From: UBA1926 sp002337215
GTDB taxonomy: Bacteria; Planctomycetota; Phycisphaerae; Phycisphaerales; UBA1924
NCBI GenBank assembly: GCA_963973795.1
Contig: CAXBAF010000008.1
Coordinates: forward strand, 57,104-121,103
Direction: 5' to 3'
Length of the DNA stretch: 64,000 nucleotides
Shown here: positions 43,916-52,365 of the stretch, piece by piece
How the letters are laid out: each line of letters begins with the position of its first letter
Position numbering within the stretch: position 1 is the stretch's first letter
The notes under the pieces: generated by a model
Told to the model about the DNA's origin: nothing
Database searches by the model: none
What the model saw: the letters and a program-made list of their open reading frames with translations, nothing else
Position numbers and translations under genes: made by a program

Positions 43916-44485
43916 TCACTCCGGAAGTTCGAGAAACACGTCGGCGTTCTCGACGGGCGCGTCGGTAAACCGGGCGTACTGGAGACCGATGACGGTCACG
44001 CCGTCATCGTCGAGGACGAGGTCGATCGACTCATCGATGAAGAACTCCGAATCCGGCACGGGGACGTTGCGGACGAACGACGTGTAGACCGGGCTCGGGT
44101 CATCCAGCGAGAGCACACGCTCCGGGGAGGGCGGGTCCCAGGGTTCGTCCGCGGCGAGCTCCGGGGGGCGGAAGCCGAAGATGTTGACGGCCCACGCGAT
44201 GGTTGTCGCGGGCGCGTCGAGCATCTCGTTGAGGGCGTCGCGATGGAGCGAGGTGAGCTGCACCCGCTCTTCGATGGGCCGGACCTGCTCGGCGGGTGGT
44301 TGGGCCTGCGCCTCCGCGGGCGACTCGTTCGGGGACGGAGCGGTCGTCGATCCGACGATAAGCCAGACGGCGGACGCTGCCGCGGCGAGCAGGACGATAA
44401 CGACGATGAGAATCGTCCGAGGCCGGGGGCGTCGGGTGTCGTGCGGGCCGCCTGCTGCGAACTCGTCGGTGGGGTATTCGTCCAT
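43916..44485 (-). CDS. Single-span membrane protein of unknown function
   Basis: The 189-residue protein has an acidic N-terminus, one transmembrane helix ('TILIVVIVLLAAAASAVWLIV') and an outside domain with a Pro/Ser-rich linker. No family was recognised. It lies upstream in sequence (downstream in transcription) of the cystathionine-metabolism gene with a 26-base gap and could belong to that transcript. Confidence 0.6.
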   Translation of the reverse strand: MDEYPTDEFAAGGPHDTRRPRPRTILIVVIVLLAAAASAVWLIVGSTTAPSPNESPAEAQAQPPAEQVRPIEERVQLTSLHRDALNEMLDAPATTIAWAVNIFGFRPPELAADEPWDPPSPERVLSLDDPSPVYTSFVRNVPVPDSEFFIDESIDLVLDDDGVTVIGLQYARFTDAPVENADVFLELPE

Positions 44486-44511
44486 CGTGCGTGCTCCGGT
44501 GGTTCTGCTCT

Positions 44512-45669
44512 TTACGCGAGCGCACGGTCGAGGTCGGCGATCAGGTCCTCGACATCCTCGATGCCCACGCTCAGGCGGACGAGGGAGTCGTCGATCCCGA
44601 GTTGTGCGCGCTGGTCAGCGGGCACCGAGGCGTGCGTCATGATCGCGGGGTGCTCGATCAGGGACTCGGCCCCGCCCAACGACTCGGCGAGCGCAAAGAG
44701 CTCGACGCGTTCGAGCATGGTGCGGGCCGCGTCGAGCCCGCCCTTGAGGAAGATGGTGATCATGCCGCCGAAGTCGCGCATCTGCTTCTTGGCGATCGCG
44801 TGCTGCGGGTGCGATTCGAGCCCCGGGTAGACGACGCGGTCGACGGCGGGGTGCTCGACGAGATGCTCGACGATGCGCTGGGCGTTCTGGCAGTGCCGCT
44901 CCATGCGGAGGGCGAGCGTCTTGGTCGAGCGCAGGACCAGGAAGCACTCGAGAATGCCCGGGACGGCGCCCTCAGAGAGCTGGATGAACTTGAGTTTGTC
45001 GTGGATCTCATCGTCATTGACGGCGAGGAAGCCGCCGATGGCGTCGGAGTGGCCGTTGATGTACTTGGTTGTGGAGTGGCAGACGATGTGCGCGCCCAGA
45101 TCGAGCGGGTTCTGCAGGTAGGGCGTCGCGAAGGTGTTGTCGACGGCGCAGATCGCGTCGTGCTCGCGGGCGACGGAGGCCGCCATCTCGATATCGACGA
45201 CCTTGAGCGTGGGGTTGGTGGGTGTCTCGATCCAGACCAGTTTGGTGTTGTCCTTGAAGGCGGCGCGGTACGCGGCCTCGTCGGTGAGATCGACCATGCT
45301 GATCTCGATGCCGAACTGGCCGAAGACGCGGTTGAAGAGGCGGTTGGTGCCGCCGTACACGTCGTCGCAGAGGATGATGTGGTCGCCCGCCTTGAGCAGG
45401 TGGATGACGGCGCCGGTCGCGGCGACACCCGAGGAGAACGCGAGGCCGTGCCTGGCGTTCTCGAGGGAGGCGATGTTCTTCTGGAGGGCGGTGCGTGTGG
45501 GGTTTGCGCCGCGTGAGTAGTCGTAGTCCTCGACGAACTCGCCGGGGCTGGACTGCACGAAGGTGGAGGTCTGGTAGATGGGCGTCATGATTGCGCCGGT
45601 GGCGGGGTCGGGCGCCTGCCCGGCGTGGATGGCGCGGGTGGCGAACTTGTGGGTGCTGTTTTCTCTCAT
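44512..45669 (-). CDS. Cystathionine gamma-lyase/gamma-synthase (Cys/Met metabolism PLP enzyme)
   Basis: From ATG 45669 the protein has 385 residues. Motifs: 'TPIYQTSTFV', 'YDYSRGANPTRTALQ', 'ALENARHGLAFSSGVAA'-type segment, 'DDVYGGTNRLF', 'ETPTNPTLKVVDI', 'VDNTFATPYLQNPLDLGA' and PLP lysine in 'HSTTKYINGHSD'. Because a cystathionine beta-synthase gene lies just upstream in the same direction, cystathionine gamma-lyase (cystathionine to cysteine) is the likeliest role, but gamma-synthase activity cannot be ruled out. The frame upstream to 45858 is repeat-derived and not part of the gene. Confidence 0.92.
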   Translation of the reverse strand: MRENSTHKFATRAIHAGQAPDPATGAIMTPIYQTSTFVQSSPGEFVEDYDYSRGANPTRTALQKNIASLENARHGLAFSSGVAATGAVIHLLKAGDHIILCDDVYGGTNRLFNRVFGQFGIEISMVDLTDEAAYRAAFKDNTKLVWIETPTNPTLKVVDIEMAASVAREHDAICAVDNTFATPYLQNPLDLGAHIVCHSTTKYINGHSDAIGGFLAVNDDEIHDKLKFIQLSEGAVPGILECFLVLRSTKTLALRMERHCQNAQRIVEHLVEHPAVDRVVYPGLESHPQHAIAKKQMRDFGGMITIFLKGGLDAARTMLERVELFALAESLGGAESLIEHPAIMTHASVPADQRAQLGIDDSLVRLSVGIEDVEDLIADLDRALA

Positions 45670-45683
45670 GGGTGTGTTGCTCG

Positions 45684-45753
45684 GTGTGCCACGGCCGTCT
45701 CGGCCGTGTGGGTCTGAAGTTGGGTCGGCACGGCCGAGACGGCCGTGGCACAC
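45684..45753. repeat. REP-like element: perfect 25-bp inverted repeat of self-folding arms
   Basis: The 25-base arm at 45684-45708 is exactly complementary to 45729-45753 (20-base loop). Each arm also folds on its own: CACGGCCG-TCT-CGGCCGTG in one and CACGGCCG-AGA-CGGCCGTG in the other. It lies between the two transsulfuration genes, close to a stop and a start. Such palindromes in bacteria often recur genome-wide, but only one copy is in this window. Confidence 0.8.
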
Positions 45754-45781
45754 ACTCGGGTGGTGTTTCCGACGTTGGTTC

Positions 45782-47146
45782 TTACTGGTTCTTGGCGAGG
45801 TGCTCGATGAGGTCGATCTCGGTAAGGACGCCGACGATCGCGCCGTCCTCGACAACAACCGCGGCCTGATCCTGGGCGAAGACGCCGAAGAGCTCTTCGA
45901 TGCGGGCCTTGGGGTGCACGAACCCGTTGATGGGGGCGTGGATGTCTTTGACCTGGGAGGCGGTGGTGACCGAGCCGGCCTGGAGGCCCCGGAGGACGTC
46001 CATCTCGTGGACCATGCCGATCGGCTTACCGTGCTCGTCGGTGACGGGGATCTGGCTGACGCCCGCGGATTTCATGGATGCGATGAGGTCGCCCAGCGAC
46101 TGGGTGGCGGCGGTGGTGATGACCTGTCGGCCGTTGAGGAGCTGATCGATGTGGCCCAGGCCCTTGTCGGGCTCCATGAAGCCGTGCATCTTCATCCAGT
46201 CATCGTTGAGGTACTTGGTGAGGTACCGCGAGGCGTTGTCGGGGCAGACGGCGACGATCTTCTTCCCCGCCCCCCACTCCTTGGCGAGCTTGAGGGCGAT
46301 GTGGACCATGCCGCCGGACGACCCGCCGCAGGCGAGGCCTTCCTCTCGCGTCAAGCGCCTGGCGACGGTGAAGCACTCGTAGTCGTTGACCTGGTACATC
46401 TCGTCGACGACGGTGGGATCGAACGCACGGCAGACGATGTCCTCGCCCAGGCCCTCGACCTTGTAGACGTAGGGCGTGCTGGGGACGCCGCTCTTGAAGA
46501 TGCTGTAGTGGACGCTGCCCAGCGGGTCAACGCCGATGATCTTGGCTTTCGAGCCCATCTTCTTGAAGTAGCGGCCGATGCCCGAGATCGTGCCCCCGGT
46601 GCCGGTCCCGACGACGACGGCGTCGACGTTGCCCCCGTCGGTCTGCTCGTAGATCTCGGGGCCCGTGCTCTTCTCGTGGGCCTCGATGTTCCACTGGCTG
46701 TGGTACTGATCCATGTAGAACGAGTTGGGGGTCTCGCTGGCGACGCGCTTGGCGACGTTGACGTAGTGGTCGGGGCTGTCGCCCGGGACGTCGGTGGGCG
46801 TGATGATGACGGTGGCGCCGAAGCCCCGGAGGCCGTCGATCTTCTCCTGGCTCATCTTGTCGGGCATGGTGAAGACGGCCTTGTAGCCCCGGGCGGCGGC
46901 CGTCATCGCGGCCCCCATGCCGGTGTTGCCGCTGGTGTTCTCGACGATGGTGCCGCCGGGCTTGAGCAGGCCCTCTTCCTCGGCTTTCTTGATGATGAAG
47001 GCCGCCATGCGGTCCTTGATGGAACCCGCGGGGTTCATGTACTCGCACTTGGCGTAGACCTCGGCCCAGCCCGGCTCGACCACCTTGTTGAGGCGTACAA
47101 GCGGGGTGTTGCCGATGGCGTCGATGATGGTGTCGAAGGTCTGCAT
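45782..47146 (-). CDS. cbs: Cystathionine beta-synthase with CBS domain pair
   Basis: From ATG 47146 the protein has 454 residues. It starts 'MQTFDTIIDAIGNTPLVRLN' with the PLP Lys in 'NPAGSIKDRMA', 'ENTSGNTGMG' (phosphate loop), 'GTGTGGTISGIG' and 'GGSSGG' nearby; two CBS modules form the C-terminal 115 residues and may bind an adenosyl ligand. It makes cystathionine from serine and homocysteine (reverse transsulfuration). It is the first gene of an operon with the gamma-lyase gene, separated by the REP-like repeat. Confidence 0.93.
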   Translation of the reverse strand: MQTFDTIIDAIGNTPLVRLNKVVEPGWAEVYAKCEYMNPAGSIKDRMAAFIIKKAEEEGLLKPGGTIVENTSGNTGMGAAMTAAARGYKAVFTMPDKMSQEKIDGLRGFGATVIITPTDVPGDSPDHYVNVAKRVASETPNSFYMDQYHSQWNIEAHEKSTGPEIYEQTDGGNVDAVVVGTGTGGTISGIGRYFKKMGSKAKIIGVDPLGSVHYSIFKSGVPSTPYVYKVEGLGEDIVCRAFDPTVVDEMYQVNDYECFTVARRLTREEGLACGGSSGGMVHIALKLAKEWGAGKKIVAVCPDNASRYLTKYLNDDWMKMHGFMEPDKGLGHIDQLLNGRQVITTAATQSLGDLIASMKSAGVSQIPVTDEHGKPIGMVHEMDVLRGLQAGSVTTASQVKDIHAPINGFVHPKARIEELFGVFAQDQAAVVVEDGAIVGVLTEIDLIEHLAKNQ

Positions 47147-47487
47147 AACTTGTGATCCGTTGATTGATGGGTGGTGGCGCTGTGCCGCACAGTCTGTGAC
47201 TCGGGGAGGATACGCCCCGGGGGGACGCCCGACGGCGTGGATGCGGGGCTGATACCACGTGGTTTCGCGACTTTCGGCAAGGTGTTGCGGAGCCCGCATC
47301 CCGAGAGAGGGCCGATACCCCGATGGGAACGATTCGGGGCTCGGGAGGGCGGCTGACCGCGTGCGGAGACCTTCGGATGACCAATCCGTCGCTTACACGC
47401 AGGCCCACCGGGGATTCCAACGCGTAAGCCCGGGGCGCGCGTGTTCCCGCACGGACCCGGCCCCTCGCTCGGGTATACGCTCGCGTC
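47147..47487. other. Divergent intergenic region (cbs / surE)
   Basis: 341 bases with no convincing gene. It must hold both promoters, but no clear -35/-10 or operator was recognised. Repeated GC-rich stretches (CCGATACCCCGATGGG) were seen without clear symmetry. Confidence 0.4.
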
Positions 47488-48300
47488 ATGCGAGTCCTGC
47501 TCACCAATGACGACGGGATCCGGGCCCCCGGGATCATCGCCCTGCACGATGCGCTGCTCGGCGAAGAACGCTTGGGGATCGAGGAGATCCTCGTCGTCGC
47601 GCCGCTGACGGTCCAGAGCGCCACGAGCCACGGGATCACGTTCCACGAACCGTTGATGACCAAAGCCGTCCGTGCCAGCGAGAACATGAGCGGGATCGCC
47701 GTGGACGGCAGGCCCGCCGACTGCACCAAGCTCGCGCTCACCAATCTCTGGCCCGAGCGGTTCGGGGATGGAAGCCGGCCCGATCTGGTCATCAGCGGGA
47801 TGAACATGGGGGCGAACGCGGGGATCAACGTGATCTACTCGGGGACGGTCGCCGCCGCGATCGAGGCGGCCTTCCTGGGCGTGCCGTCGATCGCCGTGAG
47901 CATGCACCTGCACCGGGGCACACCCGACTACCGCGTCGGCGCGACCCACGCGGCGCGCACGATCGAGTCTCTCATCCGGGGCGGCCTCCCCGACGCGCAC
48001 ACCTGCCTGAACATCAACATCCCCCGCTGCGAGACAGAGGATCCCAGCCACGCCGACCCGATCGCGCCCGAGGTCTGCCCCATGAACGCGCACGGCCTGG
48101 TGGACCGATACGAGCGGCGCGAGAGCCCGGCGGGGGAGGCGTACTACTGGCCGAACGGCGACGGCATGGAGTTCCGCGGCGCCGACGAGGGGACCGATGT
48201 CGAACGGCTTTTCGAGCGGGCGATCACCGTGACGCCGCTGTCGTACGACCTGACCGACCGGTCGGCCCTCGGGCACTGGCGTAGCCGGGTGGCGGACTGA
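47488..48300 (+). CDS. surE: 5'/3'-nucleotidase SurE
   Basis: The 270-residue protein starts 'MRVLLTNDDGIRAPGI', with metal ligands 'NDD', 'VDGRPADCTKLAL' and the 'SGMNMGANAGINVIYSGTVAAAIEA' segment (shown in part), all conserved in SurE. It removes phosphate from nucleoside monophosphates, helping in stress recovery. The IMPase-family gene follows 32 bases downstream. Confidence 0.96.
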   Translation: MRVLLTNDDGIRAPGIIALHDALLGEERLGIEEILVVAPLTVQSATSHGITFHEPLMTKAVRASENMSGIAVDGRPADCTKLALTNLWPERFGDGSRPDLVISGMNMGANAGINVIYSGTVAAAIEAAFLGVPSIAVSMHLHRGTPDYRVGATHAARTIESLIRGGLPDAHTCLNINIPRCETEDPSHADPIAPEVCPMNAHGLVDRYERRESPAGEAYYWPNGDGMEFRGADEGTDVERLFERAITVTPLSYDLTDRSALGHWRSRVAD

Positions 48301-48332
48301 CCGACCCGGCCCGTGCGCACGAAGGAGCACGC

Positions 48333-49391
48333 GTGGACACGGAATCGATCGCGAACAACTGGGTCGATCGCCTCACGAGGCTGGGCCACGATGTGCGCAC
48401 GCAGATCATCCGCCAGCGCGGCGCGTCCGGCCTGGACCGCCCCGTCGCGTTCGAGGGGGGCGACACGATCTACGAGATCGACAAGCGCGTCGAGCCGATC
48501 ATCCTCGAGCACGCCGAGCGATGGGCGGCGGAGCTCGGCCCGATCTCGCTGGTCGCCGAGGGGATCAACGAACATGGCGAGCTCGACCTGGGCGGGCCCC
48601 CGGCAGACGGCAGCGCGCGCTGGCGCGTGCTCATCGATCCGATCGACGGGACGCGAAACATCATGTACGACAAGCGGTCGGCGTGGTTCCTCGGCGCGGT
48701 GGCGCCCGAGTCCCCCGATCGCGGGCCCGCGACGCTCGCCGACATCATCGCATCGGTGATGATGGAACTGCCGACTTCGAAGGCGAACCGCGTGGACGAT
48801 CTCTCGGCGGTCCTCAGTGATGAGAACAGCCGGGAAGCCGTCGGCGTGCGCTCGACACTCGACGACTCGGGTGCGGTCCTCGGACAGTCTCCCTTGGCGC
48901 TTGTGCCGAGCTCCGCCGAATCGCTCCGGCACGGCTGGGGGCAGGTCGCGAACTTCTTCCCGGGCACCAAGGCCCTCGCGGCCGACCTGATGGAGCGGAT
49001 CGCGACGGGAACGCTCGGCGCGGTGAAGGCCGGCGAGGGTCTGATTTTCGATGATCAGTACCTGACAACCGGGGGGCAATTGGTGGAGTTGATCTGCGGG
49101 CGTGACCGGTTCTGCTGCGATCTTCGGCCCCTGATGTTCGAGATCGTGCGCCAGAGCGGAGGAGTCGCGGCAGAAGGGCTCTGCTGCCATCCGTACGACA
49201 TGGCGGGTCTGCTGGTCGCCAGACAGGCGGGGGTGATCGTGACGGACGGGTTCGGGCGCGCGCTCGACGCCCCGTTCGGCGTGGATCAGGGCGTGCACTG
49301 GATCGGGTACGCGAACGAGTCATTGCGAGCCGCGATCGAGCCGATTATTCAAGAGTGGCTTCGCGCGCACGGCGTGGGCCCCGCCGACTGA
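48333..49391 (+). CDS. Inositol monophosphatase-family phosphatase
   Basis: The 352-residue protein from GTG 48333 (GAAGGAG 8 bases upstream) has 'VLIDPIDGTRNIMYD', the metal and phosphate loop of IMPase/FBPase-like enzymes, and 'YDMAGLLVARQAGVIVTDGFG' near the C-terminus. The preceding acid is in 'LVAEGIN'. It is longer than typical IMPases (about 260), with an insertion before the C-terminal motif. Substrate could be inositol phosphate, a sugar phosphate or PAP. Confidence 0.88.
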   Translation: MDTESIANNWVDRLTRLGHDVRTQIIRQRGASGLDRPVAFEGGDTIYEIDKRVEPIILEHAERWAAELGPISLVAEGINEHGELDLGGPPADGSARWRVLIDPIDGTRNIMYDKRSAWFLGAVAPESPDRGPATLADIIASVMMELPTSKANRVDDLSAVLSDENSREAVGVRSTLDDSGAVLGQSPLALVPSSAESLRHGWGQVANFFPGTKALAADLMERIATGTLGAVKAGEGLIFDDQYLTTGGQLVELICGRDRFCCDLRPLMFEIVRQSGGVAAEGLCCHPYDMAGLLVARQAGVIVTDGFGRALDAPFGVDQGVHWIGYANESLRAAIEPIIQEWLRAHGVGPAD

Positions 49392-52122
49392 GCTTCCTTC
49401 GGCGGACCGACCAGACCTTGCACCCGGGACAGGCCGCATGAACGGAACAGTCCGCAAAGCTGTCATCACCGCCGCGGGCCGAGGCACGCGTCAGTACCCC
49501 GCGAGCAGCGCGGTGCAGAAGGAGATGTTCCCGCTGGTGGACCGTGACGGGCTCACGAAGACCGTCATCCAGATCATCGGGGAAGAGGCGATCAACGCGG
49601 GTGTCGAGCAGATCTGCCTGGTCACGCAGCCTGGTGATGAGAAGCTGTACGCCGACTACTTTCAGGGGATGACCGAGGAGACGTTCGCGGCCTTCGCGGA
49701 CAAGCCCTGGGCGATCGAGGCGGCCGAGCACCTGGCGGACTTCGGGCGTCGGCTGCATTTCGTGAGCCAAGACAGCCCCGAGGGGTACGGGCACGCGGTG
49801 TACCAGGCGAAGGACTTCGTGGGCGATGAGCCGTTCCTGCATCTGCTTGGGGACCATGTCTACATCGCCGCGGCGGCGCGGAACTGTGCGCAGCAATTGA
49901 TCGACGTGTACGAAGAGGGCGGGTTCGCGGCGGTGTCTGCGGTGCAACCGACCCCCGAGCACCTGCTGCACCTCTTCGGGACGATGAAGGGCGAGGCGGT
50001 GGAGGATCGGGCTGGGGTGTGGTCCGTCGCGGCGATCGAGGAGAAGCCGGGCGTGGAGCGGGCGCGGGCGCACCTGCGGACGCCCGGGATCCCCGCGGGC
50101 CAGTACCTGTGCCACTTCGGGATGCACGTGTTCCCGCCCGCGATCTTCGAAGCGCTCGGGCACCACATCGACCATGACCTGCGGATCAACGGGGAGATCC
50201 AGTTGACCAACGCGCAGGAGTTCATGCGCACGGAGTTGCTGGGCGGGGGGCCCGGCGGTCACCCGGCGTACGGCGCGTGCTCGATCGAGGGCCGGCGGTT
50301 CGATACGGGGATCCCGTACGGGCTGATGGAGACGCAGATCGGGCTGGCGCTGGCGGGGCGGCACCGGGGGGAGATCGTCGAATCGATCGCGTTGCTGCTG
50401 GCCGAGCATTTGGCTCCGGTGGCCCGGAAACAGGGCTGATCGGCCGTGGGGTCGGTTCCGGGGTCGATCTTCCGGTCTCGGTTGGCAGCGCCCCGACGAA
50501 CGGCGGCGGATTTTCTTTGCCGGGGTGGGGCGCGGGCGGCTATCATCCGCCCGCGGCGGGCTGCTTGCCCGCACCGCGGGGTGTAGCGCAGCTTGGTAGC
50601 GCGTCTCGTTCGGGACGAGAAGGTCGGAGGTTCGAATCCTCTCACCCCGACTTTTCGAGAGATCAAGCCCTTCGGCGAGCACGTCGAAGGGCTTTCTCAT
50701 TGTGGGTACAAGAGTTGCGCCGTCCAAGCGGCAGTTCAAACAGACGATTTCGAGCAATCGTCGCTTGGTGGCGTAATCCGCTCCAACCCACTTGTCTTGC
50801 AGGGTTTGCGAGAGTTCAAACGCTTTGCTCGCCAGATCCGCTGTTTCGTCGTGCGAGCGGTCCACCACATCCAGTTGCAGCTTGATCGAGGCGAGGCGTT
50901 CGCGGAGTTCTGTGTGCTTGCGGGCGAACGTGTCCTGTGCGACTTCCTCGGCGAGGCGGAGGTTGAGGAGGCGGTCCTGCTGCTCGACGAGCAACGAGGA
51001 CTGACGCTGCAGTTCTGATCGCTGCGCTCGGGCCTCGGCCTGCTCGTCGCGAGTCTGGGACGCCAAGACAACCCGGAACCACTCACGGACCGATTCGTCC
51101 TTCAGGCGAATCGAGTCAAAGATCGCCATGAGCTGGTGATCGAGTATCTTCTCGGGCAATCGCACGCGCGGATGGCCCTCGGCGGTGTAGCGGCTGCAGC
51201 GGTAGTAGATGTAGCGGCGTTCGCCGGACTTGGTTTTCTTGGTGATCTGTTCGCCTGTGACGATCTTGCCGCAGTGCCCGCAGGTCATGAACCCGCCAGC
51301 GAACGTCATCTCGTGGGCGTGGTAGACCGTGCCTCCGATCAGGGCTTGGACACGGTCCCAGGTCGCCCGGTCTACGAGCGGTTCTTGCTTTCCTGGATAC
51401 CAGTTGCCCTTGAACGGGACTTCGCCCAGGTACGAGCGGTCGAGGAGGATGTGGTGCAGCTTGCTCCGCGTAAAGCGGGGAGCCTCAGGCCGGTACACGA
51501 CGTTCTCAGCATGGAGTCGGTCGCGGAGCGCGTCGATGGTCAGGGGCTCATAGGCGTAGAGCTTGAAGATCCGCTTGACTGTTGCGGCGGCGGCTTTGTC
51601 GGTCGTCGTAACGCAGCGCCCGTCCTTGCGGACGTTCTTGTACCCGTAGGGTGCTTTGCCGACGAACCAGCCCTCTTGAACGCGGCGAGCCAGGCCCTCT
51701 TTGACATCGAGCGACTGCTGCTCGGTGTAGAAACTCGCCATGTTGGCGAGCGTTCGCCGCATCATGCGACCGGCGGGGTTCGAGTCTGTCGGCTGCGAGA
51801 CAGAAATGAACGGGAGGCCGTACTCGCTCTCCAGTCGTTCGAGTTCAACGTAGTCGAAGAGGTTGCGTGCCGCGCGGTCAACTTTGTAGAACAAAAGGCC
51901 ATCAAGTTCTGAGGCGTACTTCTTGGCGTACGCGATCAGCTCCCGGAATGCCTTGCGCTCATCGGTTTTGCTTGCTGTTTCGGCGATGCTGAAGAACTGC
52001 ACGATCTCGCCGCCGGATGTTTCGGCATAACGCTTGAGCGCGTCCTCCTGAACCGCGAGCGAGAATCCTTCTCGCTCTTGCTCCCGGCTGCTGACCCGGG
52101 CCAATGCGACGTAGCGCTTCAT
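49345..52122 (-). CDS. Large serine recombinase (integrase) reading through the tRNA into galU antisense
   Basis: Conserved part, residues 1-490: resolvase domain with 'YVALARVSSREQ' (catalytic Ser11), 'DGLLFYKVDRAARN' and 'GRMMRRTLANMASFYTEQQ'; a recombinase domain; a zinc ribbon with 'CGHC' (Cys281/284) and Cys309; then a long coiled coil (about 365-440). From residue 491 the frame is the antisense of tRNA-Pro ('RIRTSDLLVPNETRYQAALHP') and then antisense of galU until a stop at 49345 (925 residues). In the excised form the C-terminus must differ. Family length is normally about 500. GGAGGTGA precedes the ATG. Confidence 0.93.
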   Translation of the reverse strand: MKRYVALARVSSREQEREGFSLAVQEDALKRYAETSGGEIVQFFSIAETASKTDERKAFRELIAYAKKYASELDGLLFYKVDRAARNLFDYVELERLESEYGLPFISVSQPTDSNPAGRMMRRTLANMASFYTEQQSLDVKEGLARRVQEGWFVGKAPYGYKNVRKDGRCVTTTDKAAAATVKRIFKLYAYEPLTIDALRDRLHAENVVYRPEAPRFTRSKLHHILLDRSYLGEVPFKGNWYPGKQEPLVDRATWDRVQALIGGTVYHAHEMTFAGGFMTCGHCGKIVTGEQITKKTKSGERRYIYYRCSRYTAEGHPRVRLPEKILDHQLMAIFDSIRLKDESVREWFRVVLASQTRDEQAEARAQRSELQRQSSLLVEQQDRLLNLRLAEEVAQDTFARKHTELRERLASIKLQLDVVDRSHDETADLASKAFELSQTLQDKWVGADYATKRRLLEIVCLNCRLDGATLVPTMRKPFDVLAEGLDLSKSRGERIRTSDLLVPNETRYQAALHPAVRASSPPRADDSRPRPTPAKKIRRRSSGRCQPRPEDRPRNRPHGRSALFPGHRSQMLGQQQRDRFDDLPPVPPRQRQPDLRLHQPVRDPRIEPPALDRARAVRRVTAGPPAQQLRAHELLRVGQLDLPVDPQVMVDVVPERFEDRGREHVHPEVAQVLARGDPGRPQVRPRPLHARLLLDRRDGPHPSPILHRLALHRPEEVQQVLGGRLHRRHRREPALFVHVDQLLRTVPRRRGDVDMVPKQMQERLIAHEVLRLVHRVPVPLGAVLAHEMQPTPEVRQVLGRLDRPGLVREGRERLLGHPLKVVGVQLLITRLRDQADLLDTRVDRLFPDDLDDGLREPVTVHQREHLLLHRAARGVLTRASARGGDDSFADCSVHAACPGCKVWSVRRRKLSRRGPRRAREATLE
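49438..50439 (+). CDS. galU: UTP--glucose-1-phosphate uridylyltransferase (GalU-like)
   Basis: The 333-residue protein shows 'AVITAAGRGTRQYPASSAVQKEMFPLVDRDG' (UTP-binding loop, shown in part), 'GEEAINAGVEQICLVT', 'FLHLLGDHV', 'GIPAGQYLCHFGMHVF' and 'RRFDTGIPYGL'. It makes UDP-glucose for envelope glycans. The antisense of this gene is also read as open frame by the recombinase gene, which is an artefact of element insertion. The tRNA-Pro gene follows 137 bases later. Confidence 0.93.
   Translation: MNGTVRKAVITAAGRGTRQYPASSAVQKEMFPLVDRDGLTKTVIQIIGEEAINAGVEQICLVTQPGDEKLYADYFQGMTEETFAAFADKPWAIEAAEHLADFGRRLHFVSQDSPEGYGHAVYQAKDFVGDEPFLHLLGDHVYIAAAARNCAQQLIDVYEEGGFAAVSAVQPTPEHLLHLFGTMKGEAVEDRAGVWSVAAIEEKPGVERARAHLRTPGIPAGQYLCHFGMHVFPPAIFEALGHHIDHDLRINGEIQLTNAQEFMRTELLGGGPGGHPAYGACSIEGRRFDTGIPYGLMETQIGLALAGRHRGEIVESIALLLAEHLAPVARKQG
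50577..50650 (+). tRNA. tRNA-Pro(CGG)
   Basis: CGGGGTG (50577-50583) pairs with CACCCCG (50643-50649), discriminator A at 50650. Anticodon stem TCTCG/CGAGA with loop TTCGGGA, anticodon CGG at 50611-50613, and the T arm GGAGG-TTCGAAT-CCTCT. CCA is not encoded. The 3' part also serves as the integration target of the adjacent element. Confidence 0.95.
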
Positions 52123-52125
52123 GGT

Positions 52126-52341
52126 TCACCTCCGTGCCAACGCGTCGAGCAGTCCGCCCGCGTTCCGGAGGATTGTAATCGTATCTTCAAGCGTGAGCGG
52201 CGTGTCGTAGTACGGTTGCCAGACTTTCTGCGTCAACTCAATAAGTTCACGAGTAATCCAGGCGGGCGTGCCCGATGGCAGAGCAACCGGCGCGTCCCCG
52301 CGCCGGTGCTCCGTTGCTTGCTGGATCGCTTGCTTGCCCAT
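52126..52341 (-). CDS. Small protein upstream of serine recombinase
   Basis: The 71-residue protein ('TPAWITRELIELTQKVWQPY', 'TLEDTITILRNAGGLLDAL') ends 3 bases before the recombinase start, clearly one operon. Small proteins with a similar 'W.t.eli..t...wqpyY' pattern sit before recombinases in other elements. It may be a recombination directionality factor or simply a co-transcribed helper; function unknown. Confidence 0.75.
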   Translation of the reverse strand: MGKQAIQQATEHRRGDAPVALPSGTPAWITRELIELTQKVWQPYYDTPLTLEDTITILRNAGGLLDALARR

Positions 52342-52365
52342 CGCCGCCGGCTCCGGTCCTCGTGA

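Noticed and set aside
45578..47155. Long plus-strand open frame opposite the cbs/gamma-lyase genes
   Set aside because: Val/Asp/Gly-rich shadow of real PLP enzymes; no domain and no plausible start signal.
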